From assembly GCA_030037475.1 (NCBI GenBank), contig JASHRH010000047.1:1-44450 (forward strand): a stretch of DNA of 44,450 nt, given 5' to 3'. The position numbers and the translations under genes were made by a program. Shown piece by piece: positions 9,384-19,608 of the stretch (the stretch's first letter is position 1; each line of letters opens with the position of its first letter). The notes beneath the pieces are model-generated. The model made no database searches. It saw only the letters and a program-made list of their open reading frames with translations, and was not told the DNA's origin. This DNA is from Acidobacteriaceae bacterium. Its GTDB lineage: Bacteria; Acidobacteriota; Terriglobia; Terriglobales; Acidobacteriaceae.

Positions 9384-11528
9384 CTATTTACCGCTGGTCT
9401 CGTTCCACAGGAAGGCCATCTCGTCCGCGTAGTCGCTCACCAGTTGCCGCATCGAAACACCGGAGCTGTGCCCGCCCTTCACTGAATAGTGCAACAGGAT
9501 CGGCCGGTCGCTCCCGCTGGATGCCTGCATCAGCGCCGTCATCTTGCGCGCATTCATGGGATCCACGCGCGTATCGTTGTCACCGGTGAAAAACATGATG
9601 GCCGGGTAATGCTCGCCTTTGTGCACGTTCTGGTAGGGGGAATACCTGATCAGGTACGCAAAATCCTTCGCGTTTTGCGAGCTGCCATATTCCGTGGTCC
9701 ACAGCCGGCCAAACTCGAAGTACTGGTAGCGGAGCATATCCAGCAGCGGGTACCCGCACCAGATGGCGCCGAAGAGATCGGGACGCTGGGTCATCGCCGC
9801 ACCCATCAGCAATCCGCCATTGGAGCGCCCGCGGATCGCGAAGTGCTCCGGCGACGTGTAGCGGTGGGAGATCAGGTACTCCGCCGCGGCGTAGAAGTCA
9901 TCGAAGACATTCTGCTTCCTGCCGAACATCGCGGCCTTATGCCAGGCCTCGCCATACTCGTCGCCGCCGCGCAGGTCTGGCAACGCGAAGAAGCCACCTT
10001 GCTGCATCCACCAGGCATATTCGGGGTTCCACTCCGGCAGCATAGGCAAATCGAATCCGCCATAACCGGTCATCAGCAGCCGTGCCTGGCCATCGCGCTT
10101 CAGGCCCTTCCTGCCGGCAATGAACATCGGCACCCGCGTGCCGTCCTTCGATGCGTAGAAGACCTGCTTCACTTCATACTGCGCGGAATCGAACGGCACC
10201 TCCGGTCGCGCGAAGATCGTCGACCGGCCGGTTCGCGTGTCGTATCGGTAGATCGTCGGCGGGATGGTGAATGACTGAAAGCTGTAGAAGCCTTCCGTCT
10301 GCCCGGGGCGCCCGTAGACTACTGTTCCCGTGCCGATTCCCGGATAGGGCAGCGTGCCAACCTGCTTTCCATCCAGCGAATAGATCGTCGTCTCCGTCTT
10401 CACATCGTGCAGCCGCGAGACAAACATCCTGCCGCCGACGATGCTGAAGCTGTCGATGACGTCCTTCCCCTGCGGGATGATTGTCCTCCACGCCGAGGTT
10501 CCCTTGCCGGGGAACGCCTCCACAATCTGGCTGTTCGGCGCCTGGTAATCCGTCAGCAGAAAAAAGCGGTCTCCGGCATCGGTCATGCGCAGGTGCGCTT
10601 TCACACCATACACCAGCGGCACCAGCACACCGTCCGGCTTGCGCAGGTCCTGGAGCAGGATGTCCTGGCTTGTGGAAGGCACGCCGTGCTCGATTTCGAC
10701 GATCAGCCAGCGATGGTTATCGCTGACGCGGACGTTGACCAGATCCAGTTCGCCCAGGTGCTGCCCGCGATATTCGCCGCCGAAAATCTTTCGGTCTGCG
10801 CTCACTGGCGTGCCGAACCTGTGGAACCACACATTCGATCCCTGGTGGGTGAACTTTGAGTAGTACAGGCCGGTGTTGCCGAGGCTCAGCCCGAGGCCGA
10901 AGTAGCGCGCCGCGGGCAGCACGTCTGGCAGCTCCTGTCCGGTGCGAACGTTCAGCACGTGGATGGAACCCTCGTCGGCGCCGCCCTGACGCACCTCATA
11001 CACCAGCAGGTTGCCGTCATCGGAAATGTCCCGAATGCCGATATTGGTGTTCTGGTCAGCACTCAGTTTCGTGGCGTCAATCAGCCGGTGGTCCGTGCCG
11101 TTCCAGCCGTCGCGAACATAGATCGACCCCTGGTTTTCATCGGGTAGCTGTTTCCTGAAGAAATACTTTCCGCCGCGCAGCGCTGGCATGGAGTACGTCT
11201 CCACGCGCATCAGCGCCGTCAGGCCGCGCTCCACCTGAGGCAGATCCTTCAACTGGTCCAGATACTTCTGCGTGTACGCGTTTTCTTCGGCGATCCACGC
11301 ACGCGTTTGCGGACTCTTCGCGTCTTCCAGCCAGCGATACGGATCCTCGACTTTGGTCCCGAAGTAATCGTCCGTGACCACGTGCACCGCGGCAACCGGC
11401 GGCGGCGGCAGGGTGATATCGCTGTCGCCATGGATCGATATGGCTTGCTGCGCCTGCATCACTGGGCAACACGCCGTGAGGGTGAAAGCTGCGCCAAGGC
11501 TCAACGCAAACATGCGCCGGATCTGCAT
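9384..11528 (-). CDS. Prolyl oligopeptidase family serine peptidase (S9), secreted
   Basis: Signal peptide; VEDPYRWLED; catalytic GRSNGGLLMGAAMTQRPDLFGA; C-terminal GGHSSG. Confidence 0.94.
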   Translation of the reverse strand: MQIRRMFALSLGAAFTLTACCPVMQAQQAISIHGDSDITLPPPPVAAVHVVTDDYFGTKVEDPYRWLEDAKSPQTRAWIAEENAYTQKYLDQLKDLPQVERGLTALMRVETYSMPALRGGKYFFRKQLPDENQGSIYVRDGWNGTDHRLIDATKLSADQNTNIGIRDISDDGNLLVYEVRQGGADEGSIHVLNVRTGQELPDVLPAARYFGLGLSLGNTGLYYSKFTHQGSNVWFHRFGTPVSADRKIFGGEYRGQHLGELDLVNVRVSDNHRWLIVEIEHGVPSTSQDILLQDLRKPDGVLVPLVYGVKAHLRMTDAGDRFFLLTDYQAPNSQIVEAFPGKGTSAWRTIIPQGKDVIDSFSIVGGRMFVSRLHDVKTETTIYSLDGKQVGTLPYPGIGTGTVVYGRPGQTEGFYSFQSFTIPPTIYRYDTRTGRSTIFARPEVPFDSAQYEVKQVFYASKDGTRVPMFIAGRKGLKRDGQARLLMTGYGGFDLPMLPEWNPEYAWWMQQGGFFALPDLRGGDEYGEAWHKAAMFGRKQNVFDDFYAAAEYLISHRYTSPEHFAIRGRSNGGLLMGAAMTQRPDLFGAIWCGYPLLDMLRYQYFEFGRLWTTEYGSSQNAKDFAYLIRYSPYQNVHKGEHYPAIMFFTGDNDTRVDPMNARKMTALMQASSGSDRPILLHYSVKGGHSSGVSMRQLVSDYADEMAFLWNETSGK

Positions 11529-11574
11529 CGGGATCTCCTCGTCAGCAGGATTGAACTACAGAGAAGTGCTCAGT

Positions 11575-12099
11575 TTACCCGTTTTGCGACGCATCGCTCC
11601 AGAAAGCGTGCGCGCGCGAGGAGATTCGATCCGGGAACTCCTGATAGAGGGCATTCAGAGCTCGGAAAAGCGCCTGCGATTCCGCCCCGAGTCCCAGCAG
11701 CAGCGTCGAGCGCAGTATCCGCGTCAACCGCAGGTGATTGTGGTTTCCCGGCCAGAGCCAGTTCTGCGCGCGCTCGCGAAAATTCTCCGCGCGCTCGACC
11801 GAGGTTCCGTTGCAGGCGAGGCCGTAGAAGCGGAGCATCCGCTGGAAGGCCTGGCCCAGCCGTTCCCGCATCACGGGCGTGGCGCTGAAGGTCTCGATCG
11901 TCTGCCGGTCGAGCAACGGCGCCGAAGGGTTCGCTCCACTTCGCTCCGGCAGAGGAAAGAGCCACTGAATAAAATCGTGAACAGCTTCCAACTGCTGGTC
12001 GTCCCACAACAGAATCTCAGCCAGCGTGCGGCCGCGGTCATCGCGCGCGCCATCGCGGTAGAACGCGGTCAGCGGGTTGCTGTCCTCTGCGTCCCTCAT
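11575..12099 (-). CDS. OGFr (opioid growth factor receptor) conserved-region domain protein
   Basis: ATG at 12099 (MRDAEDSNPLTAFYRDG); FIQWLFPLPE, RLGQAFQRMLRFYGL, WPGNHNHLRLTRILRS match the OGFr_N family. Confidence 0.85.
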   Translation of the reverse strand: MRDAEDSNPLTAFYRDGARDDRGRTLAEILLWDDQQLEAVHDFIQWLFPLPERSGANPSAPLLDRQTIETFSATPVMRERLGQAFQRMLRFYGLACNGTSVERAENFRERAQNWLWPGNHNHLRLTRILRSTLLLGLGAESQALFRALNALYQEFPDRISSRAHAFWSDASQNG

Positions 12100-12155
12100 G
12101 GGAAGATCTCCCTTCCGCTCCCGTCCGTTCCCCCTATTAGAATCGAGCCAGCACC

Positions 12156-13754
12156 ATGGCGTCTCCCACGATCCCGCGCTGGCGGCGGGCACTCGCGATT
12201 TTACGGCCGTCCCACCGGCATTCGCCCTTTTCGGCGACCGTGCTGCTGATGGCCTCCGTGACTGCTTCGCGCCTGATCGGACTGGTGCGGGTGAAATACA
12301 TCGCCTGGCTGCTGGGGCGCAGCGCCGCGGCTGACGCATTCAACGCCGCATTCCAGCTTCCCGACATGGTTTCGTATTTTCTGGTGGGGGGCGCGGCGTC
12401 GATCACCTTCATCACCATCCTCAGCCGCTACCGCGACCAGGGCCGGGAACATGAAGGCGAGCGAGCCATGTCCGCCATCCTCACCATGATGGCGCTGCTC
12501 CTCGGCGGCGCGACGCTGGTCGCGGAATTCGTGGCGCCACTCTACGTTCAATGGTGGTTCAGCGGGTTTCCCGCGGAGAAAGCTGCGCTTTGCACCCATC
12601 TCACGCGCATCCTGCTGCCCGCGCAGCTTTGCTTTTTTGCCGGCGGCGTCTTCGGAGCGGTGCTGTTGGTCCGCCGCATCTTCTCGGTGCAGGCGGTTGC
12701 GCCGCTCGTTTACAACGCCGGCATCATTCTCGGAGGAGTACTGGGCGGAATCTTCCTGGCACGTCAGGCCAGCGTTTCCTCGCTGGCGGTTGGCGCCCTG
12801 GCCGGCGCATTCTGCGGACCATTCCTGCTGAACGCCATCGGAGCGCATCGCGTCGGAATGCGCTTTCGCCCTGTGCTCGATCTCTCGAACCCCGGCCTTC
12901 GCGAATGGGTGCGCATGTCCATTCCGCTCATGCTCGGCGTTTCTCTGGTGACGGCTGACAACTGGATCATCAACTACTTCGCCTCGCACGTGGGCGGCGC
13001 GATTACGCTGCTTACGTACGCAAAGACGGTATTTACTGCGCCGGTTGCGCTGGGGCAGGCCGCAGGAGCGGCCTCGCTGCCCTTCCTGGCCTCGCTCTTC
13101 GGCAAATCCGACCGCGCACCTTTCGCTCGTGCCGTTAACTCCGCGGTATCGCGGATTCTTGCCTTCTCGCTGCTGCTCTCCGCCTTCATGATCGCCATGG
13201 CTCTGCCGCTGGTGGATGTGCTGGTGCGCGGCGGAGCGTTTCACCGCGCTGATTCCACTACCCTCGCGGTCTATTTTGCCATCTTCTCGATCTCGCTCTG
13301 CCTGTGGTCGGCGCAGGCACTCTACGCGCGGGCCTTCTATGCTACAGGCAACACCCTCACGCCCATGGTCGCGGGCACGCTGGTCACGGCCGCATCCATT
13401 CCCGTGTACTGGGCTCTCTATCGTTCAATGGGGCCGGCAGGACTGGCAATCGCTTCGGACATTGGCATTTTTCTCCAGACCTCGGTGCTGGCCGTGCTGC
13501 TGCATCGGCGGCGCATGGTGTCGCTCGCCGGGCTGGAGTACGCGGAGCTGGCCCGCGCGCTGCTGGCGGCGCTGATTTCTTTCGCGGCGCTCTCCGGCAT
13601 CCGGTCCTTCATGCACACGACCAGCCGTCTGCATGAACTGGCGTGGCTTGCTGGGACTACCGTTGTCTGGCTCGCGGTTTCCGTGTTGGTTTTGCAGCTC
13701 AGTGGATCTTCGCTGCCCGGCCAGCTCATGGATCGCCTGGGCAGGGAAGCCTGA
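12156..13754 (+). CDS. murJ: Murein biosynthesis integral membrane protein MurJ (lipid II flippase)
   Basis: SRLIGLVRVKYIAWLLGRSAAADAFNAAFQLPDM..., MVSYFLVGGAASITFITILSRY; multi-pass MATE-like. Confidence 0.93.
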   Translation: MASPTIPRWRRALAILRPSHRHSPFSATVLLMASVTASRLIGLVRVKYIAWLLGRSAAADAFNAAFQLPDMVSYFLVGGAASITFITILSRYRDQGREHEGERAMSAILTMMALLLGGATLVAEFVAPLYVQWWFSGFPAEKAALCTHLTRILLPAQLCFFAGGVFGAVLLVRRIFSVQAVAPLVYNAGIILGGVLGGIFLARQASVSSLAVGALAGAFCGPFLLNAIGAHRVGMRFRPVLDLSNPGLREWVRMSIPLMLGVSLVTADNWIINYFASHVGGAITLLTYAKTVFTAPVALGQAAGAASLPFLASLFGKSDRAPFARAVNSAVSRILAFSLLLSAFMIAMALPLVDVLVRGGAFHRADSTTLAVYFAIFSISLCLWSAQALYARAFYATGNTLTPMVAGTLVTAASIPVYWALYRSMGPAGLAIASDIGIFLQTSVLAVLLHRRRMVSLAGLEYAELARALLAALISFAALSGIRSFMHTTSRLHELAWLAGTTVVWLAVSVLVLQLSGSSLPGQLMDRLGREA

Positions 13755-13798
13755 GATTCAGCGGCGCGCTGCCACGACTGACCTTCGTTAAAAGGCGA

Positions 13799-13866
13799 AA
13801 GCTCCCGCAGGCATAATTCGGCCTGTTGCAGAGACCGAAAACGCTTCTCGGGAGCTTCTTTTTTGG
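13799..13866. terminator. Probable bidirectional terminator / structured convergent intergenic element
   Basis: AAGCTCCCG (13799-13807) ... CGGGAGCTT (13849-13857) then cttttttgg; inner TTCGG (13817-13821)/CCGAA (13835-13839). Lies between convergent murJ and bactofilin genes. Confidence 0.55.
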
Positions 13867-13875
13867 TCGGGAAGC

Positions 13876-14403
13876 CTACACCTGCACGGGAACCGGCCGC
13901 TCGACCGACGCATTCGCCGGCTTTGCTTCGCTCGCCTTCTCGTTCGCGCCGGGCTTGCGGATGTCGATGCCGCCCTTGAAGAACGCGCCGTCCTCGATGG
14001 AGATGCGCTGCGCCGCCACGTCTCCGGTCAGCGAGCCTTCACTGCGAATGTCCACGCGATCGCTGGCATTGACGTTGCCGCGCACCTTGCCGAGCACCAC
14101 GACCTCGCGCGCGGAAATGTTCGCCGACACCTGGCCGTTGCGCCCCACGGTCACGCGATTGCCGGGCAGGCTGATCGAGCCTTCCACCTTGCCGTCGATG
14201 TACAGCGACTCGGATCCGGTGACCTCGCCCTTAATCACCAGGCTCTTGCCGATGGTGGCCTGTTCTCCGCTGGCGCTGGGCGCAGGGGGAGCCGCAGATG
14301 GGCGAGGATTCGCTTCAAAACTCGGGGCTGCCGGCACGCTCGGCCGCTGAGGCTCGGGACTTTGCGGCCCGGTGCCGCTTCCGGTCTGATTGGGTTTCCA
14401 CAT
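13876..14403 (-). CDS. Bactofilin (polymer-forming cytoskeletal protein)
   Basis: ATG at 14403 (MWKPNQTGSGTG); IGKSLVIKGEVTGSESLYIDGKVEGSISLPGNRVTVGRNGQVSANISAREVVVLGKVRGNV. Confidence 0.93.
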   Translation of the reverse strand: MWKPNQTGSGTGPQSPEPQRPSVPAAPSFEANPRPSAAPPAPSASGEQATIGKSLVIKGEVTGSESLYIDGKVEGSISLPGNRVTVGRNGQVSANISAREVVVLGKVRGNVNASDRVDIRSEGSLTGDVAAQRISIEDGAFFKGGIDIRKPGANEKASEAKPANASVERPVPVQV

Positions 14404-14653
14404 AATTGCAGTACCTTCCTTCTCCAAATTGTTATGAAATGACCGCCTGGTCCGCAATGATTTCCGGTCTCCAGGCGCAGGCGTACAACGTCGACCCTCT
14501 TCCCTCGGGAGTCTTTTCCCCTCCGCGCAAAACGCCGCCGTTACCTGCATCTTAAACATCTTCTGTGAAAATGACACCCCTCCAGCATTCGCGCCTGGTT
14601 ACGCCCGTGCGCGTTCCTGTGGGTGCAGCCGGCTCAAGTACCATCGAATCAGC

Positions 14654-17284
14654 ATGGACGACCGCGAATTACTGCGTCACATCGAGCACCTGCCCGGCGG
14701 TCGAGCCGAATACAAGCAGCTCGTGCGGGAGCTGGGTCTCGGCGGCGGTCAGGAGCGGCGCCTTTTGCGTGAGCAGCTCAGCCGGATGGCCGGCTGGCGC
14801 CAGCTCGTGCAGATTGACAATGAACACTGGGCTTTGCCGCGAGCCGAAACCTCCGAAAGCAGAGCACACCGCAGCGAAAGACGCATCGAGAAGCGCTCCG
14901 AAGCGCACCATGCCGAAAACCTGGTGGCTGGGCGTCTCGATCTGCACCGCGACGGCTACGGATTTGTCCGGCCCAATTCGCCTGCTCCCGGCGCATCCAC
15001 CACGATCGACGAAGACATCTTCATTCCCGCCCGCGAAATCGGCGGCGCCATGCAGGGCGATCAGGTCCTTGTCGAGCTTGCCCCACCGCGCTTCGGTCGC
15101 GGCGGTCTTCGCCGCTCTGGACGCGTCCTGCGGATCCTCACCCGCCGCAATCCAACGGTCGTCGGCATTTTTCATTATTCCCGCCGCGACTCCGAACGTG
15201 GCGGCAATCTGGTTGTTCCCTTCGACGAGCGGATGACGCAGCCTATCGTTATCCCTTTCGGCCAGGAACTGCCGCTCTCCGGAGCTGCCCCGACTCCGCA
15301 TCGCATTCTGGGCACTGAAGCACGCGCAGCTGCGCGTCATCAGGACCTCGAAGGTCTCATCGTCGACGTGGAAATCACTGACTGGCCAACGCCCACGCGC
15401 GCTGCTCGCGGCCGCATCCTGGAAATCCTGGGCGCGGAAGACGATTTTGGCGTGGACGTTGAAATGGTCATCCGCAAACACCATCTGCCCCGCGTATTTC
15501 CTGATGCTGTTCTCGCCGAGGCCCGCCGCGCCGCGCATCTCGACCCCGCTCTTGTGGCCGCTCGCCGCGATTTCCGCAGCCTTCCCATCGTGACTATCGA
15601 CGGCGAAACCGCCCGCGATTTCGACGACGCCGTTCTGGTGCGGCATGACGAGAATGGCACCTGGGAACTCCAGGTGCACATCGCCGACGTGGCGCAGTAT
15701 GTTCGGCCCGATTCCGCGCTGGACCTCGAAGCCCGCCTGCGCGGCACCTCGGTGTACTTTCCCGATCGCGCCATCCCCATGCTGCCGCAGGAGCTCTCGA
15801 CGGACCTGTGCAGTCTGCGCCCGGGCGAAGACCGCCTTGTGCTTTCCTGCCTGATGCGCATCAATCCACAGGGCGAGATTCTGGATTACGAGATCTGCGA
15901 AGGCGTCATCCGCTCGGCCCGGCGCATGACCTATACCCAGGTCCACGCCATCCTCGATGGCGACACATCCCTGCGCGCTGAGTTCGCCCCCCTTGTTCCG
16001 GAATTCGAGCGCATGCTCGATCTGGCGCGGATCCTGAACCGCAAGCGCGAACGTCGCGGTTCCATCGATTTCGACTTGCCGGAGCCGCTGATCGAGTTCG
16101 ACGAATTTGGCGCTATGCAGTCCGTCACCCGCACCGAGCGCAACTGGGCGCACCGACTCATCGAGGAGTTCATGCTCTCAGCGAACGAGTGCGTGGCCTC
16201 GTGGATCGAGAACCTGGGCGTCCCCTCGCTTTATCGCATCCATGAGAAGCCCGAACCCCGCCGCGTGGTCGAATTTGAAGAGATCGCCGCGGCTTTCGGC
16301 TATTCGCTCGGCATCGGCAGCCTGCCCGTTCGCACCTTCACCATGCGCAGCGAGCGCCGCGAACAACGCCACGGCGGCCGCGCACCGCGGAGTTATGAGG
16401 TGCCGCAAGATATCCCGGTGACGCCGCGGATGTATCAGAAGCTGACCGAGAAAATCGCCGGCAAGCCCGAGGAACGCATCCTGTCTTACCTGATGCTGCG
16501 CTCGCTGCGTCAGGCTCGCTACAGCGAGAAGAATGGGGGCCACTTCGCTCTGGCCGCGCGCTGCTACACCCATTTCACTTCGCCTATCCGCCGCTATCCC
16601 GATCTCATCGTTCATCGCATTGCGAAGGCGCTGCTGCACTCGGGCGTGAGCGGCCATGGCGACTTCGCGTCGAGCGGGGCGAGTTTCGCGCCGGAGCAAC
16701 GCTTGCGCAGCGACGCAGCAGCACCGCCGTTTGCGCCGATCGCCGAATCCGACCTCGCTGCAATCGCCCGGGAATCCAGCGAAAACGAGCGCCGCGCCGC
16801 GGATGCCGAACGCGAGCTGGTGGAGTGGAAAAAGATCAAGTTCATGCGCGATCGCGTCGGCGAGATCTTCCGCGGCATGATCCTCAACGCCACGAAATTC
16901 GGCCTCTTCGTCGAGCTCGACGATCTGTTTGTCGAAGGCCTGGTGCCCATCCACACGCTCGGCCTCTTCGACAACGACCGCTACACCTATCGCGAAAACA
17001 CGCGGCAGATCGTCGGCGACCGCCGGGGCCGCAAGTTCTCCGTTGGCGAACGCGTTCAGGTCGTGCTTGATCGGGTGGATGCGGTCGAGAAGCGGCTGCA
17101 GTTCTCCATTCCGGATGAAGAGGAATCGGCGCCGGCGAAGAAGCGCGGTCATGCAGCGCAAAAAACGAAGAAGAAGCCACGCCGCGAGAGGGCAGTGGCG
17201 CAGCCCGCTCCGCCGTCCGCGAAGAGGCAGCGTCGCGCCGGGAAACTCAGGCGATCAGCACGAAAAAAGAACCTGCACCGCTAG
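14654..17284 (+). CDS. rnr: Ribonuclease R
   Basis: RNB motif TIDGETARDFDDAVLV, HTTFTSPIRRYPDL-like YTHFTSPIRRYPDLIVHR, S1 domain GMILNATKFGLFVELDDLFVEGLVPIHTL, basic C-terminal tail. Confidence 0.95.
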   Translation: MDDRELLRHIEHLPGGRAEYKQLVRELGLGGGQERRLLREQLSRMAGWRQLVQIDNEHWALPRAETSESRAHRSERRIEKRSEAHHAENLVAGRLDLHRDGYGFVRPNSPAPGASTTIDEDIFIPAREIGGAMQGDQVLVELAPPRFGRGGLRRSGRVLRILTRRNPTVVGIFHYSRRDSERGGNLVVPFDERMTQPIVIPFGQELPLSGAAPTPHRILGTEARAAARHQDLEGLIVDVEITDWPTPTRAARGRILEILGAEDDFGVDVEMVIRKHHLPRVFPDAVLAEARRAAHLDPALVAARRDFRSLPIVTIDGETARDFDDAVLVRHDENGTWELQVHIADVAQYVRPDSALDLEARLRGTSVYFPDRAIPMLPQELSTDLCSLRPGEDRLVLSCLMRINPQGEILDYEICEGVIRSARRMTYTQVHAILDGDTSLRAEFAPLVPEFERMLDLARILNRKRERRGSIDFDLPEPLIEFDEFGAMQSVTRTERNWAHRLIEEFMLSANECVASWIENLGVPSLYRIHEKPEPRRVVEFEEIAAAFGYSLGIGSLPVRTFTMRSERREQRHGGRAPRSYEVPQDIPVTPRMYQKLTEKIAGKPEERILSYLMLRSLRQARYSEKNGGHFALAARCYTHFTSPIRRYPDLIVHRIAKALLHSGVSGHGDFASSGASFAPEQRLRSDAAAPPFAPIAESDLAAIARESSENERRAADAERELVEWKKIKFMRDRVGEIFRGMILNATKFGLFVELDDLFVEGLVPIHTLGLFDNDRYTYRENTRQIVGDRRGRKFSVGERVQVVLDRVDAVEKRLQFSIPDEEESAPAKKRGHAAQKTKKKPRRERAVAQPAPPSAKRQRRAGKLRRSARKKNLHR

Positions 17285-18564
17285 CGGCGAAATACCACAC
17301 GTCCCTCACTCACTGTCAGCCGCACACGGCCCTGTAATTCCCATCCGTCGAACGGCGTGTTCTTCGACTTCGATCGCGACTCCGCGGCGCGAAAGACCCA
17401 CTTGTCAGCCGGATCGAAGGCCACGACATCGCCGGCTGCGCCGGGCGCGAGAGTTCCGCGCTTCAGCCCCATCGCCTGCGCCGGGCGACTGCTCAGCAGA
17501 GCCAGCACGCCAGCGAGCGGCACTTTGTGGCGGATGTGCAGGATCGAAATCGCCAGGCCCAGCGCGGTTTCGAGGCCGGTGATCCCGTTGGGCGCGCGAT
17601 CGAATTCCTGCTCTTTCTCGTGCGCGGCGTGCGGCGCATGATCCGTCGCGACAGCATCCACCGTCCCATCCAGGAGTCCCTCGACCATCGCCGCGCGATC
17701 GCTCTCCGCGCGCAGTGGCGGATTCATCTTCGCGTTCGTGTCATAGAGCCCCACACGTTCCTCAGTCAACGCAAAGTGGTGCGGCGTGACTTCGCAGGTG
17801 ACATGCAATCCGGCGCGTCGTGCCGCGCGCACCGCGTCCAGCGCCTTCCTGGTCGAGAGATGGGCTACGTGCAGATGCCCATTCTTCACCTGTTTCAGCA
17901 GCTCCAGATCGCGTTCCACCAGGTTCGACTCCGCTTCGACGCTCATGCCGCGTAACCCCAGCCGAAACGCCAGCGCGCCCGCGTTCATCGAGCAGCCGCC
18001 GGTCAGCCGCGTATCTTCCGCATGCTGGATTACCGGCAGGTCCAGCACTGCTGCGGACCGCAGCGCCTCCAGCATCATGGCGTCGTCAAGAATCGGCTTC
18101 CCGTCATCGGTGACCGCCACAGCCCCGGCCTCTTTCAGCGCCGCGTAGTCCGTCAGCGCCTCGCCCATGGAGCCGCGCGTCGCAGCAGCAATGGGAAACA
18201 CGTGCGCCGAGGCCTTCCGCTCGAACGCCTGCATCCAGCGCGTCGTTTCCGGCGCGTCGTTTACCGGAACGGTGTTCGGCATCGCGCACACGCTGGTGAA
18301 TCCGCCTGCCGCGGCCGCGGCTGTTCCCGTGGCAATCGTCTCCTTATAGCCCTGGCCAGGCTCGCGCAGATGCACGTGAATATCCACCAATCCCGGTGCG
18401 ACTACGAGTCCTTTGGCGTCGCACACTTCGGCATCCGCCGCGCGGATTTGTCCCGGATTCTCGACCGCCGCGACCTTCCCTTCGCGCAGCAGCACGTCGC
18501 GCTTCGCATCCAGGCCGCTGGCCGGATCGACCACGCGACCGCCGCGAATCAGAAGCGCCTTCAT
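17281..18564 (-). CDS. pyrC: Dihydroorotase
   Basis: GLVDIHVHLREPGQGYKETIATGTAAAAAGGFTSVCAMPNT; VATDHAPHAAHEKEQEFDRAPNGITGLETALGL. Confidence 0.96.
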   Translation of the reverse strand: MKALLIRGGRVVDPASGLDAKRDVLLREGKVAAVENPGQIRAADAEVCDAKGLVVAPGLVDIHVHLREPGQGYKETIATGTAAAAAGGFTSVCAMPNTVPVNDAPETTRWMQAFERKASAHVFPIAAATRGSMGEALTDYAALKEAGAVAVTDDGKPILDDAMMLEALRSAAVLDLPVIQHAEDTRLTGGCSMNAGALAFRLGLRGMSVEAESNLVERDLELLKQVKNGHLHVAHLSTRKALDAVRAARRAGLHVTCEVTPHHFALTEERVGLYDTNAKMNPPLRAESDRAAMVEGLLDGTVDAVATDHAPHAAHEKEQEFDRAPNGITGLETALGLAISILHIRHKVPLAGVLALLSSRPAQAMGLKRGTLAPGAAGDVVAFDPADKWVFRAAESRSKSKNTPFDGWELQGRVRLTVSEGRVVFRR

Positions 18565-19574
18565 CGCCGGCCGCCTTTCAGCGCTCGGGCCAGCAGCGCC
18601 ATTCGGATCGGCACACCGTTCGCAACCTGCGCCGCAATGGCCGACCGGGGACCATCCGCGACTTCGCTCGTGATCTCCATGCCGCGAATGATCGGCCCAG
18701 GATGCAGGACCGGAGCCTTCGGCGCGCAGGCTGCGATGCGCTCCGCGTTGGCCTGATAGCGGCTGCGATAATCGTCAAGGTCAATCTTCAGGCCGGCCAG
18801 CCGTTCTGCCTGGATGCGCAGCATCATCACCATCTGCGACCGCCGCAGGGCGACCTCGAAATCACGCTCAATCGAGATTCCCGGACCGATTTCGGTCGCG
18901 TTCTCCGGCAGCAGTTTCTCGGGCCCGCAAAAGATCACCTTTGCGCCCAGTTTCGTCAGCAGCAGGGCGTTGGAGCGCGCCACGCGGCTGTGCAGAATGT
19001 CGCCGCAAATGGTCAGCGTGATGCCGCGCAGGCACCTCTCGTTCACCGCCGCTGCGCGAATCCCCCGCAGTTGCAGGATCGTTCGCAGATCCAGCAATGC
19101 CTGCGATGGATGCTCCGCCATGCCGTCTCCGGCGTTCAGAACCGGCAGTCCTGTGGCTTGCGCCAGCAGATACGGCGCGCCTGAATACGGGCTGCGCAGG
19201 ATGATGCATTCCGCGCCCAGCGCTTTCAGCGTGATGCCGGTATCCCTGAGCGACTCGCCTTTCTCGATGCTCGACGAGAGCGAGCTGACCAGGGTGGTAT
19301 CGGCGCCGAGCGCCTTCGCCGCCAGTTCGAATGAGGTGCGCGTCCGCGTGCTCGCCTCATAAAACAGCAGCGCCACGCGCCGCTTGGCCAGGCGCCTTGC
19401 TCGGCGCAGCGGATCCTCGCGTTCCAGCGCATCGGCAGCAAGTAGAATCTGTCGGACCTGCGCGACAGAAAAATCTCCCGCGGAGATTGCCGACCCCGGA
19501 TGAATCGGTAGCTGAAAAAGGGAAGGGGCGGAGAACTTGCGCGCCTTGCGGGATGGTCTCCTGATCTCCACCAT
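18561..19574 (-). CDS. pyrB: Aspartate carbamoyltransferase catalytic subunit
   Basis: FYEASTRTRTSFELAAKALGAD, EHPSQALLDLRTI, HPGPIIRGMEI. Confidence 0.96.
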   Translation of the reverse strand: MVEIRRPSRKARKFSAPSLFQLPIHPGSAISAGDFSVAQVRQILLAADALEREDPLRRARRLAKRRVALLFYEASTRTRTSFELAAKALGADTTLVSSLSSSIEKGESLRDTGITLKALGAECIILRSPYSGAPYLLAQATGLPVLNAGDGMAEHPSQALLDLRTILQLRGIRAAAVNERCLRGITLTICGDILHSRVARSNALLLTKLGAKVIFCGPEKLLPENATEIGPGISIERDFEVALRRSQMVMMLRIQAERLAGLKIDLDDYRSRYQANAERIAACAPKAPVLHPGPIIRGMEITSEVADGPRSAIAAQVANGVPIRMALLARALKGGRR

Positions 19575-19608
19575 CTCCTTCGAATCGCATTGCTGCGCTG
19601 TGCGCGGC

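Noticed and set aside
12201-13244. 347-aa minus-strand ORF antisense to murJ
   Set aside because: Low-complexity charged translation, shadow ORF of MurJ.
14669-16153. 494-aa minus-strand ORF antisense to rnr
   Set aside because: Shadow ORF; RNase R motifs on the plus strand are complete.
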